Assembly (NCBI GenBank): GCA_014621425.1
Contig: JAANBB010000199.1
Span: forward strand, 1-64,000
From: Cylindrodendrum hubeiense
Lineage: Eukaryota > Ascomycota > Sordariomycetes > Hypocreales > Nectriaceae
Length of the DNA stretch: 64,000 nt
Direction: 5' to 3'
How positions within the stretch are numbered: position 1 is the first letter of the stretch; each line of letters begins with the position of its first letter. Below, in pieces: positions 36,507 through 47,440 of the stretch. Position numbers and translations under genes: made by a program. A model generated the notes under the pieces. That model did no database searches and was not told where the DNA came from. It worked only from the letters and a program-made list of their open reading frames with translations.

Positions 36507-37575
36507 CTCAATTGAGGCTTTTGATGAGGATGCAGCTCGTTATTGTAGACTAATAAGGTGAGGGTTGTGTGGGTGGGGTCGAAGCTTCCACTTTTTGGCC
36601 AATCTGGTGGTATGGGTCAACTATTCAGCAAGATCGCGTTAGATAAAGAATTGGGGGTTCAATGGCGATTGATTAATCTATAAGGCTGTATCTCCTTTTT
36701 GTTGACTACGTATTATCAGAGTACCTTTCCAGAGTTGTAATAATTCGATGGTCTGGTTGAAATTGACTTCTTGTTTCTACGTCAGCCTTGTATGACTCAA
36801 CCCCAAAATTGGGTCACGTACATACTCCAATGGCAGTTATATACACCGGTCGCTCGAGAAACCCATACTGAACCATACTGAAATAATCAAGAAGAATCTC
36901 CCCTAGCATATGATCCAACACAAGTTGCCCAATGGCGCCTAGATTGGTTGGATTAAAGAGTATAGGGTAGGTTACCCCTCCTGTTACAGGGGTCGTCACA
37001 ATAGGTCTGGACTCAGAGAGATGCATCGGTGGTCAATTCAAGCTGCTAGCAGTATCCGCACAGCTAAATACAGTGGTGGCATTCCCATCAGCCCTAACCG
37101 GCCCCATCTGATAGTCCGGCATCGGGCTTGATGCTTCGTGGGTCCCCCACGTGACCTTGTGGCCCGCAACACCTCCAAGCGGGCGCGTACCCCTCCCCCT
37201 CATTCCTGTCGAATTGGACGGCATCAACCCCTATTCACAAAAAGATTGGCGGACAGATTCTGAGTGGTGGTAGTCATTCATTTGTCTTTTTTCTGTCTAC
37301 TTTTTTCCCCCCATGTCACCTAAAGTAGGCGTCCTCCTATCCATCCCGGCGGCCTGTTCCATCCAATCGTGATCAGGCCTTCATTATGGCGAGGTATGTG
37401 ACGCCAGCCTATTCACACCATGTACCTTGTCCAACGAGCACATCATGCACTCATTGTGACCACTGTTCCAATCCATTCTCTTCCGAATTCCCATTAAGTA
37501 ACTCCACAAAGAGAAAACCCAAACGTGTCATCCCTTCCCGGGAGCTACATGGAAGCAAGCAGCAATCATCTGCTA
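36507..37575. other. Intergenic region
   Basis: 1.1 kb between tRNA-Lys and the eIF2A stop codon. It includes the eIF2A 3' UTR; no supported gene. Confidence 0.55.
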
Positions 37576-39801
37576 TCAGTTCTCCTTCTCCAACTGATCC
37601 AGCTCCTTAAGCACGGAAGACTTGGTGTTGATCTTCTTAAGCTGAGTGTCCTCCAGCTTCTCGCCGCCAGCCAGGCGCATCTCCAGGTCCTCGATGGCGC
37701 GGACCTTCTTCTGGAGGCTGCGGATCTTCTTCGCGCTGGGGTTCTGCGAAGCATCGGCACCCGGGGCACCAGAACCGCCTTGCTGAGGGGCGAAGTTGCC
37801 GTTGCCGTTGCCGTTTGTGCGGTGAGTGTTGCTGCGGCTGCGGCCACCGTTGTTTCGGGACTGGCTCCTGTGGTGGATGTTATTGTTACCACCGGGCCCT
37901 CCGCGTCGCTCGGGGCTGCGCCCCTCACTTCCGGAACCAGCTCCAAACTCGCGGGGAGGAGGAACCAGGCTGGCGCCGCCGTTAGGCTCGCCCTGAGGCC
38001 GACCATCACCCTGAAGGCGAGCATCTCCCTGGAGGCGAGCATCACCCTGGAGACGAGCATCACCCTGGAGGCGAGCATCACCCTGGAGGCGAGCATCACC
38101 CTGGGGGCGACCCTCACCTTGGTTGGCCTTCTTATTGCGCTTCTTCTTGTTCTTCGCCTTGGACGAGTTTTCATCGCCAATAGGCTCAGCTCCAGGGACA
38201 GTGCGACCACCCGACGGGGCAGCGTCGGCAAAGTCAGCACCGGGGACGGCGCGGCGCGGACGGCCGAAGCCGTTAGGACCAATATTGGGGGTCCCGTTGC
38301 TCACAAGGTGGGCAGAACCACCCTCATCCTCGCGCTTGAAGTGCAGTGGCGTGGCCAGACCACGCGCGCCGGGAGGACGGTAAGCACCCGCCGGCTTGCT
38401 TGGGGTCTTGACCGTGCCCAGGTAGGTACCGGCCGAAGAGTGGGCGGTCGGGACGGGGGTGAGAGGATCGCCGGGAGCAATCTGCTCCGCAGGCTGCGGG
38501 CGCCAAACAACGTGATACAACTCGACCATATCTTCGTTGTACATGATGCCGCCGCTGACGTGCCACAGCTTAATGCCGTTGTCCACGCGCAGACGGGGCG
38601 AGGTAGTCGCAGTCATGAGGTAACGACTGTCAGGGCTCCACTCGCAGACGCTGGGGTTTCCGCTCTCAATGGTGGTGACCTTGCGGAAGTCCTTCTCCAG
38701 ATCGTAGACGTCGATCTGACCGGCAAGGTTACCGAAGCCGGCGACCAGAGTGAATCGACCGGTCGGGGAGAAGGTGATGGTGTTTCGAGGAGCGAGGGGG
38801 AACGTGTGCGTCGCGACGGCGCGGTGGTTGAAGATGGTAGCCTTGGCTGGCATATAGCCGTAAACGACACCGAACTCTTTCGAGTTCGGAGACCACGAAA
38901 CATCGTGGATCGGGCCCTCCTTGTCCAGGGAGACGCGAGCATCGAATGCGCCAGTGGTGCTCAGCAGGTACAGCGTGGTCTCACCATAGTAGCTCTTGCC
39001 AGAGCGATCGACATCGGTTTGGGCAAGGACCAGAAGGCTGGAGCCCTGCTTGTTCCACTTCAGCTGAACCTTGTCGCCCTTGAAGAAGGTCTTCTGGGAG
39101 ATGGGGCTGTTGAAGAGGGGGACGTTGAAGACCTTGACGGCGGCGGGTTGACCCTGGAGGACTTGTTAGTAAATGCTTGTGCAGAATTGCGACCGATTGG
39201 GAAGTTCGCTTACCTTGCGTTCGGGAATGAAGACGGCAACCGCGTGGTTGTGGGTGCCAGGAGCGAGGGCGTAGTTAGAAGCACCCTCGACTCGGAGCTT
39301 GTTCCACACCTTGACGAGATCGTGGCTCTCGTAGAACTGAACCTCGTTGGTGACGAGGCGAGCACAGTACTTCTCGTCGGCGGTGTACTGAAGATTCCAT
39401 CCACTCTGCTGCTTCTGGACAAACCGGGCCAGCGGCTGCTTGTCGGCGGCATCAACGCCTTCCTCGACGACACGCCAGACCTTCAGGTTCTTGGTCGCAT
39501 CGCCGGCCTCGTCCTTGGTTGGGCGTTCCCAGGTGATGACGAAGCTACCGCGGGGGGAGAATTCGAGCTCGTAGACGTTGAGGAGGGGCAGAGAGAGAAC
39601 CACCTGGCCGGTGGATGCGTCGACGACGCTGACGGTCTCGGGAGAGGCCCAGCCGAAGTAACGGCCACAGGGGGAGTAGGCACAGCACCGGAGGTTGCCC
39701 TCGGGCTTGGTGAACCCAGCGAGAGGCTCGTAGACGGGCGCGGCGTCAAAGACACCGATGGTCTTCTGGGTTCGGTAGGCAAACTGCAGCGGAGACGCCA
39801 T
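37576..39801 (-). CDS. Translation initiation factor eIF2A
   Basis: Cytosolic, ribosome-associated factor linked to non-canonical, eIF2-independent initiation. Two exons, 39801-39214 and 39153-37576, give 721 aa; the intron is 60 nt with an ACTAAC branch site, and the join runs FIPERK to GQPAAVKVFN. The N-terminal two thirds form a WD40-like beta-propeller (CCAYSPCGRYFGWAS, YELEFSPRGSFVITWE, PIHDVSWSPNSKEF, NTITFSPTGRF, CEWSPDSRYLMTATTSPRL). After GGIMYNEDMVELYHVVWRP comes a low-complexity basic linker (KAKNKKKRNKKAN), then seven 6-residue repeats of the type QGDARL encoded at 37991-38116. The C-terminal helix pair (KKIRSLQKKVRAIEDLEMRL, INTKSSVLKELDQLE) is typical of the family. A 760-codon open frame on the opposite strand is a shadow. 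Confidence 0.95.
37991..38116 (-). repeat. 18-bp in-frame tandem repeat in eIF2A (7 units)
   Basis: Seven consecutive 18-bp units of the type CCCTGGAGGCGAGCATCA (plus strand). The central four are nearly identical and the outer ones diverged. They encode QGDARL/QGDGRP/QGEGRP hexapeptides in the basic linker. Confidence 0.95.
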
Positions 39802-41750
39802 GGCTAGTGAAAGTCACAGTATCTCGTGTCTTGCGGGTCTTGTTTGTGGTCGGGGGTCAAATGTTCTTGGGGAGGTCGTTTGGTTCTCTTGGTCTTGTCG
39901 ATGGGCGCGAAGCTCAGGCTCGGTACCCAAGGGCGTGTTTGAGGTTGGCAGGGGCGAAGGGCCGGGCTGAAAGGTGGCCGGTCGAGTCTGCGCAACGAAG
40001 TCGGCGAGAGTCGCTTGATGAGCTCGAGCGCGCTGTAAGAAGCGGTCGTCCGGGATGGTTGCTGTCGGGCGTTGAGGAAGTCGTCGCTGAGCAACAAGGT
40101 GGTGGCGGGCGAGGCAAGCAGCGCAAGCGGGAGCGGGCAATGGGCAAACGTCAACGTCACGAGGGAGCGGTTGTCGGAATACGAAGCCTGGACCTGCGGA
40201 AGGAGAAAAACTGGAAGAACAGATGCCGGGAGAGGTATGAAAGAAGACGGCAAGCACCCAGAGGGGGGAGGGGGAATTGGCGCGGCAGTGCCGTGATGCT
40301 GTGGGCTGGAGGGAAACAAGGAGAGGAGCGTGGCCACGGGGGCGGAGGGCGGGTGATGTTTTTTGTCTTTTTTTTCTTTCACTGGCAGCGACCGAATGCG
40401 CACGCGCCACACTTGCAATGTCTGTCCCTTCTGTGCACTTCTGTGCACACAGTCTCCCTCCATGACTCAGCCTCGCAAGCGAGCGAACAGCGCGAGGTAC
40501 GTAGCAAGGCGCACAACCAGGGAGAACCCACCGGGGGCGCCCCCAGGGAGTTCCAGGGACCTCCAGGGGCCTTGACAGTGCCCACAGGCCCAACTGCCAG
40601 AGTTTCCAGGGGCTTCCCGCAGCCAATCAGCGCCGTGGCTCTCCCGTAGGTTGCCCGTAGGGCCTCGCCCAGCGTCCTAATCGATGCCTGATCCCGGGCT
40701 ATGCCCTTTCAAGCCACAGCTCGTGGGACGGACCCTCCGCGTGGATCTGTGGGGCCTCTAGATGGCCTTTGTCGAGGCGTGTCCCATGCGGCTTGACAAC
40801 CGGATTTGACGAATCCCAGAGGTGACAGACGGGCGACTCTGATGGGCAATGCAATGCGCTGTTCCAAGACATGTCGCGTGTCTGCCCAGCAGAAGGTGAT
40901 TCTGATCGGCTTTCGCCCTCGCCGCGGGCTGCAACACGACGAAGCCAACTCTATCTTGCCATCGGGCCTGAGTGCGTGAAAACCTTGTGCACCTAACCAC
41001 TCCCCCGCCTCTCTCTGGTGCTGAATCGTATCTGATCTCCCTCGGGGCGCATGTCAGAGCTGACATCAGGGAGAGCGGTCAGACTCGCAGTGATTTACGC
41101 CCGGTGGATTGCAGCTTATCATGGATCATCTGATCATTGATCTATCTCATTGGGCCCTCTGCCTGTGCTATTTAATGGCAACTGTCTCCTAATTGTGTGG
41201 GGAACAATCACAGGTGGAGGGGCACTCTCGCTGGATACCAACTGATTACAGGCTGACTGTGATGCCACCCCACCAGCTCATACAGCTCGCTCAGCTCGTC
41301 CATCTCTCCATCCACGATGCTAAGGAACTGGTGCACCTTTCCAATCTGCCCAGATCCAGGTGTCGGTCTGCTACGTGGCACGCCCAACACCATCCAGCAC
41401 CCATTGCCATTCCAAGACCGCTGCAGCGAGCTACACCGACTGCCGCAGTTCTAATCAACCAGCCGACGCCACTAGGGCTTCTATGGCAGACGTTCGTCCA
41501 TCCTGTCGCTCTTATGGCCCGCCCTGGTTCTAATCACGCGGTCGATGGAATGGTCGTGAATCTCGCTCAGCATCTCGCTCAGCATCTCGCTCAGCGTTTG
41601 AAGTGTGATGAGCACCCGTGACCGAGATTGCCCAATTAGCAAACCCAGCAGTGACCGTCGGCCTTTTTGTCATCATGTTACAGTCGGTTGTGGATAACAG
41701 ACAGGGAATCTACCAGTATCATTATTCCCCATGTGCACATGGTCATCTCT
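39802..41750. other. Intergenic region, eIF2A promoter side
   Basis: 1.9 kb. Overlapping frames on both strands at 39.8-40.6 kb have no family resemblance and probably reflect a GC-rich leader and promoter. A 12-bp tandem repeat (CTCGCTCAGCAT, nearly three copies) lies at 41562-41596. Confidence 0.5.
41562..41596. repeat. 12-bp tandem repeat (CTCGCTCAGCAT)
   Basis: Almost three perfect copies, within 160 bp of the RPAP1-like stop codon. A simple minisatellite. Confidence 0.85.
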
Positions 41751-43004
41751 TTACCGTCCCTTAAACTTCTCCCTCCAACCGCCCTTCTCAAACAGCCAAA
41801 GGGCTTCAGTTGCAAATGCACGACTACCTCTATGGCCGCCTTCGTTCATAGCGGCCTCCGTTAGACTCTCTAGAACCCGTCCCTTCTTGACCGAACTCCA
41901 CACACCCATGGCAATGGGGTCATCTGCAGTCTTGCCCCACTCGCCATGTCCCAGGCGATAGAGGATCCTCCCCAGCGTCTGATACGACATACATCGCTGG
42001 GCGGGATATGCACTTCGGGCCAGGTGCGCAAGCTCTGCGACAGTGTATCCCGCAGCTTCTGGGGCCTCTCCGTGGTGGTGCAAGCCTTTGGAAGAAGGGA
42101 TAGATCGACTGACCCTTGGAGACAGGAACCGCCCTGCGAAGTCGAATCTCAATGCCGAAATTGTAATCTCGGGGTGGGGGTAATATGGAGAGTCTTGATC
42201 TGCCGGGCTATCCTTGGTAGGGATCGGTGCCATCCAAGCAAGCTTGCTCGGGTCGGCCGGGAGGTTGGGGAAGTATTTCTCATGAAGCGTGGCGAGGAAG
42301 TTTGGATCAGACGGGTCGAGGTCGGGAAGGGATGGGGGCACCGGGAAGTGCGTCGTCTTTGGTAGATCGGTAATCGGGAAGATGTCGGGGGGGATCTGGG
42401 ATGGCGCCTGATCTTCGTCGTAGTCTTCTGCAATCTTCTTGGAAGAGGTAGCGCTCGCCTTGGCTGTTTCTGACGGCTGAGAATCTTGCGCCTCGACCTT
42501 CGGGGCATCTGGCTTCGAGGTGTCGATGACCTTGATTTCGGGCGGGGCCTGTGGTAACTCGGGAGTCTCGGAGGGCGGCGGGTCAAACGGAGAAGGACCA
42601 GAAGTCTCTTCGATATTGGCTCGTTGGAGCAGTTTCTGGATCAGTGCAGGATTCAAGCCGCTCATGATGTCCTCTTGCGCCTGGGCGATCTCGGCGGAGC
42701 TCATGCTGGCGAGCTTTTGTCGATTCTCACGGTCGATGCGGTCCCTCTCAGCAGACTCGAACCCCCCTGGTTGAGAGCCATCTTGAGCTGCGTCCGCTGC
42801 GGGCTGCCTCTGTGGCCTGGGTCGAGCGGCGGGCTCCTCTCCAGCTGCCTGGGCGGCGCGCTGCTGCTTGAAGGCCGAACCTTTCCACCGCCGCTTGTGC
42901 TGCGGGAACCCGGTTGACGAGATGGGGTGGTCGTTGAACTGGACGGGCTTCTTTTCGCCGGCGTCGCGCTCCACGATATCTCCAATGAGAAGTGTCGGTT
43001 CCAT
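41751..43004 (-). CDS. RPAP1/Rba50-like RNA polymerase II assembly factor
   Basis: Homologue of RNA polymerase II-associated protein 1 (yeast Rba50), which helps assemble and import Pol II. Single exon, 417 aa, the short fungal form. The N-terminal half starts MEPTLLIGDIVERD and includes the RPAP1_N helix at about 100-135 (SSAEIAQAQEDIMSGLNPAL, IQKLLQRAN). The linker is Pro/Ser-rich. The RPAP1_C signature is at about 285-360 (ALRFDFAGRFLSP, GLHHHGEAPEAAGYTVAEL, SAYPAQRCMSYQTLGRIL). The ATG at 43004 sits in a strong GCCGCCATGG context; the frame extends 17 codons upstream only to a GTG, so this ATG is chosen. Confidence 0.92.
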   Translation of the reverse strand: MEPTLLIGDIVERDAGEKKPVQFNDHPISSTGFPQHKRRWKGSAFKQQRAAQAAGEEPAARPRPQRQPAADAAQDGSQPGGFESAERDRIDRENRQKLASMSSAEIAQAQEDIMSGLNPALIQKLLQRANIEETSGPSPFDPPPSETPELPQAPPEIKVIDTSKPDAPKVEAQDSQPSETAKASATSSKKIAEDYDEDQAPSQIPPDIFPITDLPKTTHFPVPPSLPDLDPSDPNFLATLHEKYFPNLPADPSKLAWMAPIPTKDSPADQDSPYYPHPEITISALRFDFAGRFLSPRVSRSIPSSKGLHHHGEAPEAAGYTVAELAHLARSAYPAQRCMSYQTLGRILYRLGHGEWGKTADDPIAMGVWSSVKKGRVLESLTEAAMNEGGHRGSRAFATEALWLFEKGGWREKFKGR

Positions 43005-44950
43005 GGCGGCGTGGTGTTTTCGTCCCGGTGACGACGTATTTGATGGCAGAGTCACGGTCGCTTTTCAGTGGAGGCGCGGAGAAAATCTAGGGTGGGGCAC
43101 TGCTCTTGCGTGACCCCACCTTTTCCCAGCGGCCGCGGCGGACATATCCGCCTGGCACCCGCCACGTGTAATGCGGCGGGCCTCCAAAAGAAGAGTATGG
43201 AAGCGAGCCAGTTCTGTTACTAGATAACAATGCGACATAGCGGCTACGGTTTCTGGACAAGTGAATACCAAATTGACGAGTCAGCTTCCTATTGTGGGAT
43301 GGCGGATACGATTTGCATCATCATTCGTTAATGTCGGCCGATATGACACGATTAAATGCGGGCTTTGCTTAGGCAATCAGTGCTTCTTGGGGAAATGCAT
43401 TCCTGAAACCTGGGCGCGGGATTTTGTCGGCTTTTCTGTGGAAAGGAAATGAAATAGCCGTACAGCGAAACGAGTGCCATCTATTTGCCCGCCGAAAACC
43501 ATGTCAACGTAAATTAATTATGTTCTTGATAAATCGGTTAATGTATTTTGAATTCTCCCCTGTCGCCCGCGCCTCTTTAATCCATTGAGGGTCGCGTTAA
43601 ATAGCAATTACCAGGGCTGAAGTATTTTGCACCGCCACAGGTTGATTGGGGTGCTGGGTGCATTAGCGCCGATCGATCCCCCTCTTCAACCCGGAATTCC
43701 AGAAACAGAACGCCACAGGGGTTTTCACTGATACGTACCCTGTACTCCACGTCCAGGGGTTCGGTAAAAACAAAGACACCCAACAATGGGGCTACAACAC
43801 AGCTGCGCTGAAGTAAAGTGAGACAGCAGAATGCCTCTAGTTTTATCGGTTCCACTCTCCCTTTGCGGTATTGTTTTATAGGGTTTCACAGCAGCCTCTT
43901 GCTCTCCGTGGTGGAATTGTGCTAACCTGAAATGTGGTGAGGTTGGGAGGGTGGTTTCGGTGTGTGATGCGCAGTGTGGTGCGGAGTGTGGGATTGGCAG
44001 GTAGTCCCGACTCGTGACGGTTGCACTGGCATGTGTGTTTTTCAGATAGTAGTAACCCGAACTGGGGCTTTTGTGAGAAATCAGATTGGTACCGGCTTGT
44101 CACAGAATGGGCGGGCAGAGCTGCTCATTACCTATTCGCTGAGTAACAAATGCCGACATGTGCAATGGCCGAGCGCTAGGTCCCCCTGCAAGGCAGGGTC
44201 AATCAGCAAGGGACAGCTGACGATCACACAAACGTTGGACGACGGCACGGGAAACACCACCCGATCGGGCTGATGGATTGGATATCATTTATGCGCGGAA
44301 GATGAAATATCGACGACAATAGCGACTCGGTGCAGCGACAGTGCCTTTGTTTTTTTGCGACAGACGAAAGCGTGGTGTCTCGATCTTTTTGATTGATTTC
44401 GCAGAGTACGTACCAGCCACAGCCACATGGGGTTCCCGAAAAAAGACAATGTGGCTGGTCCTGGCTTGGCCCTGGCTGCAGCCGCGCTTGTCGGCCCAGC
44501 ACGCTAGATCCCTGTCGGCATGCCGCGCCTAAGCTTGGTTCAACGTTCACGGAACCAGACGAGGAAGCACAAGGACGCACAGGGAGGACCGGGGGGATTG
44601 GCCCCGGGGGTGGGTGGGTTCCTCTGAGTGACGGCACGCTTGACGGGGCGCCGTCACCAGACAGGTACCGAGCTGGCTCGCGGGCGACTTGACTTGTAAA
44701 AGGGTACGTACCGCTTCTTCTTGTTATTCTTGGCCCGCTCCCCACGCTTATCCACTCACCCGCGCTCCGACGCACCCTCGCTCGCAGGACCGGGTAGCTA
44801 TGTTGCACGTTGCCGCTTGGGGCTTGGAGCTTGGAGCTCAGCGCTCGCTATGTCGTGTTGGCCTTGGGAATCCGGCTTCGACTCGGATGTTTGGTGTTTG
44901 TACTCGTCCTGTCCGTGCTCTCGCCCGCGCTCACACGGTTTCCCTTGGGT
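43005..44950. other. Intergenic region
   Basis: 1.9 kb. The RPAP1-like promoter lies at the left end. No recognisable gene on either strand. Confidence 0.5.
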
Positions 44951-45442
44951 TTATCCTTTGCCAGCCGACATGGCCGCTCCCGCTAAACCCGGCTGTCCCC
45001 CAATATCTCTCGCTCTCTCGCTCTCGTTCTGGCTCAGCTTGTCGAGCTCGCGGTGGAACTCGCGCTCCATGATGGCCATTTCGTTCTCCAGGTACTCGAT
45101 GCGCTCGTCCTTTTCGCGGATGGCCGCCTCGTGCTCGCGCTCGCGCTCCTTGTCCTTCTTGTCGCGGCGCTCGCGGCGCTCCTTCTCCTTGCGCTCTTTG
45201 TCACGCTCCTTGTCCTTGATGCTGCCGCTGCGCGAGTCCGGCCGGTCCTTGTCCTTGCGGTCCGTCAAGGGCACGCCGCCCTCGTGCGGCTCCTCGGACC
45301 CGGAGGCGGCGTTGGTGAACATGGCGGCGCGGGGCGGTGGCGCCGGCATGCTGTTGCGGTTGGGGTTGGTGGAGGCGCCGGAACGCAGGGGCGACCCGGA
45401 GGTGGTGCCCGCGACGGGGCGGCGCTTCTCGGAGGTGTTCAT
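44951..45442 (-). CDS. Coiled-coil protein of unknown function
   Basis: A 163-aa open frame from an ATG at 45442. Residues 1-70 are Pro/Ser/Gly-rich and look disordered (SSP-type fungal N terminus, PAPPPRAAMFTNAASGSEE). Residues 71-150 are highly charged Lys/Arg/Glu/Asp with heptad-like spacing (KERKEKERRERRDKKDKE, then RIEYLENEMAIMEREFHREL), which predicts a long single helix or coiled coil. The last 15 residues are Gly/Ala-rich and may be read-through past a missed splice site, so the C terminus is uncertain. No domain was recognised. The gene is inferred from its consistent composition and a clean start. Confidence 0.6.
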   Translation of the reverse strand: MNTSEKRRPVAGTTSGSPLRSGASTNPNRNSMPAPPPRAAMFTNAASGSEEPHEGGVPLTDRKDKDRPDSRSGSIKDKERDKERKEKERRERRDKKDKEREREHEAAIREKDERIEYLENEMAIMEREFHRELDKLSQNESERARDIGGQPGLAGAAMSAGKG

Positions 45443-46711
45443 GGTTTTGGTGTGTGCTCGTGTGCTCGTGAGCTCGTGTGCGTGGCCGTTCAAGGGATGG
45501 AGGTGGCCGTGGCCGCTGTCTCGTATGTTTGAGGGGGATCGTCAAGTCGTGGCTGCGGCGGGGTCAGAGGCCAGACGATGCTGGTGCGGCATTGTTGCTG
45601 GCATGAAGCAATCAAGCACGCGGTCGGAGAGCAGATGGCCAAGACAAGACCCGGGCTCTGGTTTTGGCGGATGACAGATTGCTCCAAGCAGGGTCGGAAG
45701 TTAACGTGACGGGTTGAAGAATGCCATTGAGGCGGTGCCTGTCGAGGCCACAGACTAGGGCCGTCCTTAGTTAAGCTATCTCGGTGCCTGGAGTCGGAGG
45801 CGGTTCACGCGGGACTGGCATCTAGGCTCCCTTGTAGCGCCCTTGTAGCGCCCAGAGGCCGCGGGGTTCCGGCGAGGTTAGGGGCCGCTGCGGGGCGCTG
45901 TCCACTGTTATCACCGCGCGTGGGTGTCGGTGGAACGGGGCCTGATTGGCTGGTCCGCCGTGGAAGCCGTAATATCGAAATCAACTCGGACGTCGATGCA
46001 TGATACATTAATAAAAGCAATCCCGTCCATGCGGGAGGCAGCTACTCGCGGAAGTATCAGGAATAAGGTATTGGGATTAGGCAGTGAAACAATTGGCGGG
46101 CAAAGCGTGGTACAGGCAGCTACAATAACAATGGACGGCCGCAAGTCTGTCATGCCTTGAAGCAGCTTCTTCACATGGACAAGATTGAGCCGTTGTAGCC
46201 CCGAGTGACACCTCTGGAGGGAAACTACATAGTACAAAGAAGCCATGCACTTGGAAGCTTCCGTCCCTATCCTTAAAACAGAAGGTCGGAGCCGCGAGGC
46301 GTAACGTGGGGGGCTAGGCGCCACAGTTCAACAATTGCACCTCCTTGTATGTTGCAGCCAAGCAGATAGAGAGATACACCAAGAGAAAGCCAACATGCTC
46401 ACGTCCATCTCACTTCATCTTTCATCGTATCCGCCCCCAGGCCCGGACGAAAGCCCCCAAAAATCGGACATGCCAAGATCAGAAAAACTGTACATGCGTA
46501 GCCCCGTACCTAGCGCCCACCCGACCATACGCGGCATCCCATCATGTAAGCTCTCTAAACCGATGCCTAGCCGTCTTCGCCACGATAATGTCTCTTAAAC
46601 TTCTACCTAGAGGCGGGAAGCGACAATATCCCCTCATCCCGCAACGCGTAATCCAGCACAGCACCCCATTGCCGCGCACGGGAGCGTCACTGCGCAGGCT
46701 GCAGCACGCAT
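45443..46711. other. Intergenic region
   Basis: 1.3 kb. The left part is the promoter side of the coiled-coil gene, and the right part includes the 3' UTR of the 2H phosphoesterase gene. No gene was seen. Confidence 0.5.
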
Positions 46712-47440
46712 TTACAGCGCAGCCGCGGCCTCGACCTCGTAGGCCTCGTCATCCTCGGTGCCCTCAATCTTCTTCGCGCCCATACGGCACAGCGTCACCC
46801 GCTCCACCGGCATGTCCTCGATCCAGATGTAGTCGTCGTACCGGTCGAGGATATCCCGCGCATCCAGCGTCAGCTTCTCGCGTCGCCGTCCGCCTCCCCG
46901 CGCGCCCTTGACGTGGATCGTGTTGATGATGCTGGCGTGCAGGAGGAGCGGTCTGTTATCGTCAATGATGAGGCCGGCTTCTTGGAACGCCGACCTGAGT
47001 TGTTGGCAAAACCGGTAAAGAGTGCCGTCGGCATCGACGGGAGGTGCGTATAGGACGGATGTCTTGGACGGACTCTGCATCGCCTGTAGCCCTTGGATCG
47101 TAATGGAGAGTCCTCCATCTCCAGCCGCGGCCTCGCCTTGGCCCGCCACCTTGCCCGCCTGAGCCGTCGAGTTCACTGGAACCGACGCCCTGATCTTGGC
47201 AAGCATCTCCCTCAGTCGTAGGCTCTCCAGCAGCTCCGTCGCCCGTTGGACGCCGTCCTCCTTCAAGCTCATGACACCTAGGGTGAGATGCAGCGTGCCT
47301 AATGGCCGGACGGCCTCGTGCGGCACGGCGAAGCTCATGATGCTCGTGACATCGTCACGGAACAACGACAGGCTTCTAGCCAGCTGCGCGCCGCCGAGCG
47401 GCACGCAGAGGAAGTGCGTCAGCGACGGCTTGGGCGGCAT
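46712..47440 (-). CDS. AKAP7-like 2H phosphoesterase domain protein (ASCC1-like)
   Basis: A 242-aa single-exon protein of the 2H (2'-5' RNA ligase-like) superfamily, AKAP7/ASCC1 branch. The opening MPPKPSLTHFLCVPL is the usual first strand. The two catalytic-type H-x-T/S motifs are present as LHLTLGVMSL (about residue 53) and LLHASIINT (about residue 170). A Gly/Ala-rich insert at about 98-112 separates the lobes. C-terminal strands continue to YIWIEDMPVERVTLCRMG. The likely activity is cyclic phosphodiesterase or nucleotide-end binding; the natural substrate is unknown. The ATG at 47440 is chosen because homologues begin at this strand; the frame continues upstream only to a GTG. Confidence 0.88.
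   Translation of the reverse strand: MPPKPSLTHFLCVPLGGAQLARSLSLFRDDVTSIMSFAVPHEAVRPLGTLHLTLGVMSLKEDGVQRATELLESLRLREMLAKIRASVPVNSTAQAGKVAGQGEAAAGDGGLSITIQGLQAMQSPSKTSVLYAPPVDADGTLYRFCQQLRSAFQEAGLIIDDNRPLLLHASIINTIHVKGARGGGRRREKLTLDARDILDRYDDYIWIEDMPVERVTLCRMGAKKIEGTEDDEAYEVEAAAAL

Noticed and set aside
37991..38116. Regular 18-bp repeats considered as a CRISPR-like array
   Set aside because: There are no spacers; the units are contiguous, in frame within eIF2A, and the genome is fungal.
37525..39807. 760-codon open frame on the plus strand
   Set aside because: It lies exactly opposite the two eIF2A exons and even spans the intron. The minus strand has clear eIF2A homology, splice sites and family length, so this is an antisense shadow of GC-biased codons.
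39804..40649. Long overlapping frames on both strands upstream of eIF2A (280 and 270 codons)
   Set aside because: Both are low-complexity, lack domains and mirror each other; they fit a GC-rich promoter/leader.
41751..43055. Longer RPAP1-like protein starting 17 codons upstream
   Set aside because: The upstream start would be GTG; the ATG at 43004 has strong context and matches the expected N terminus.
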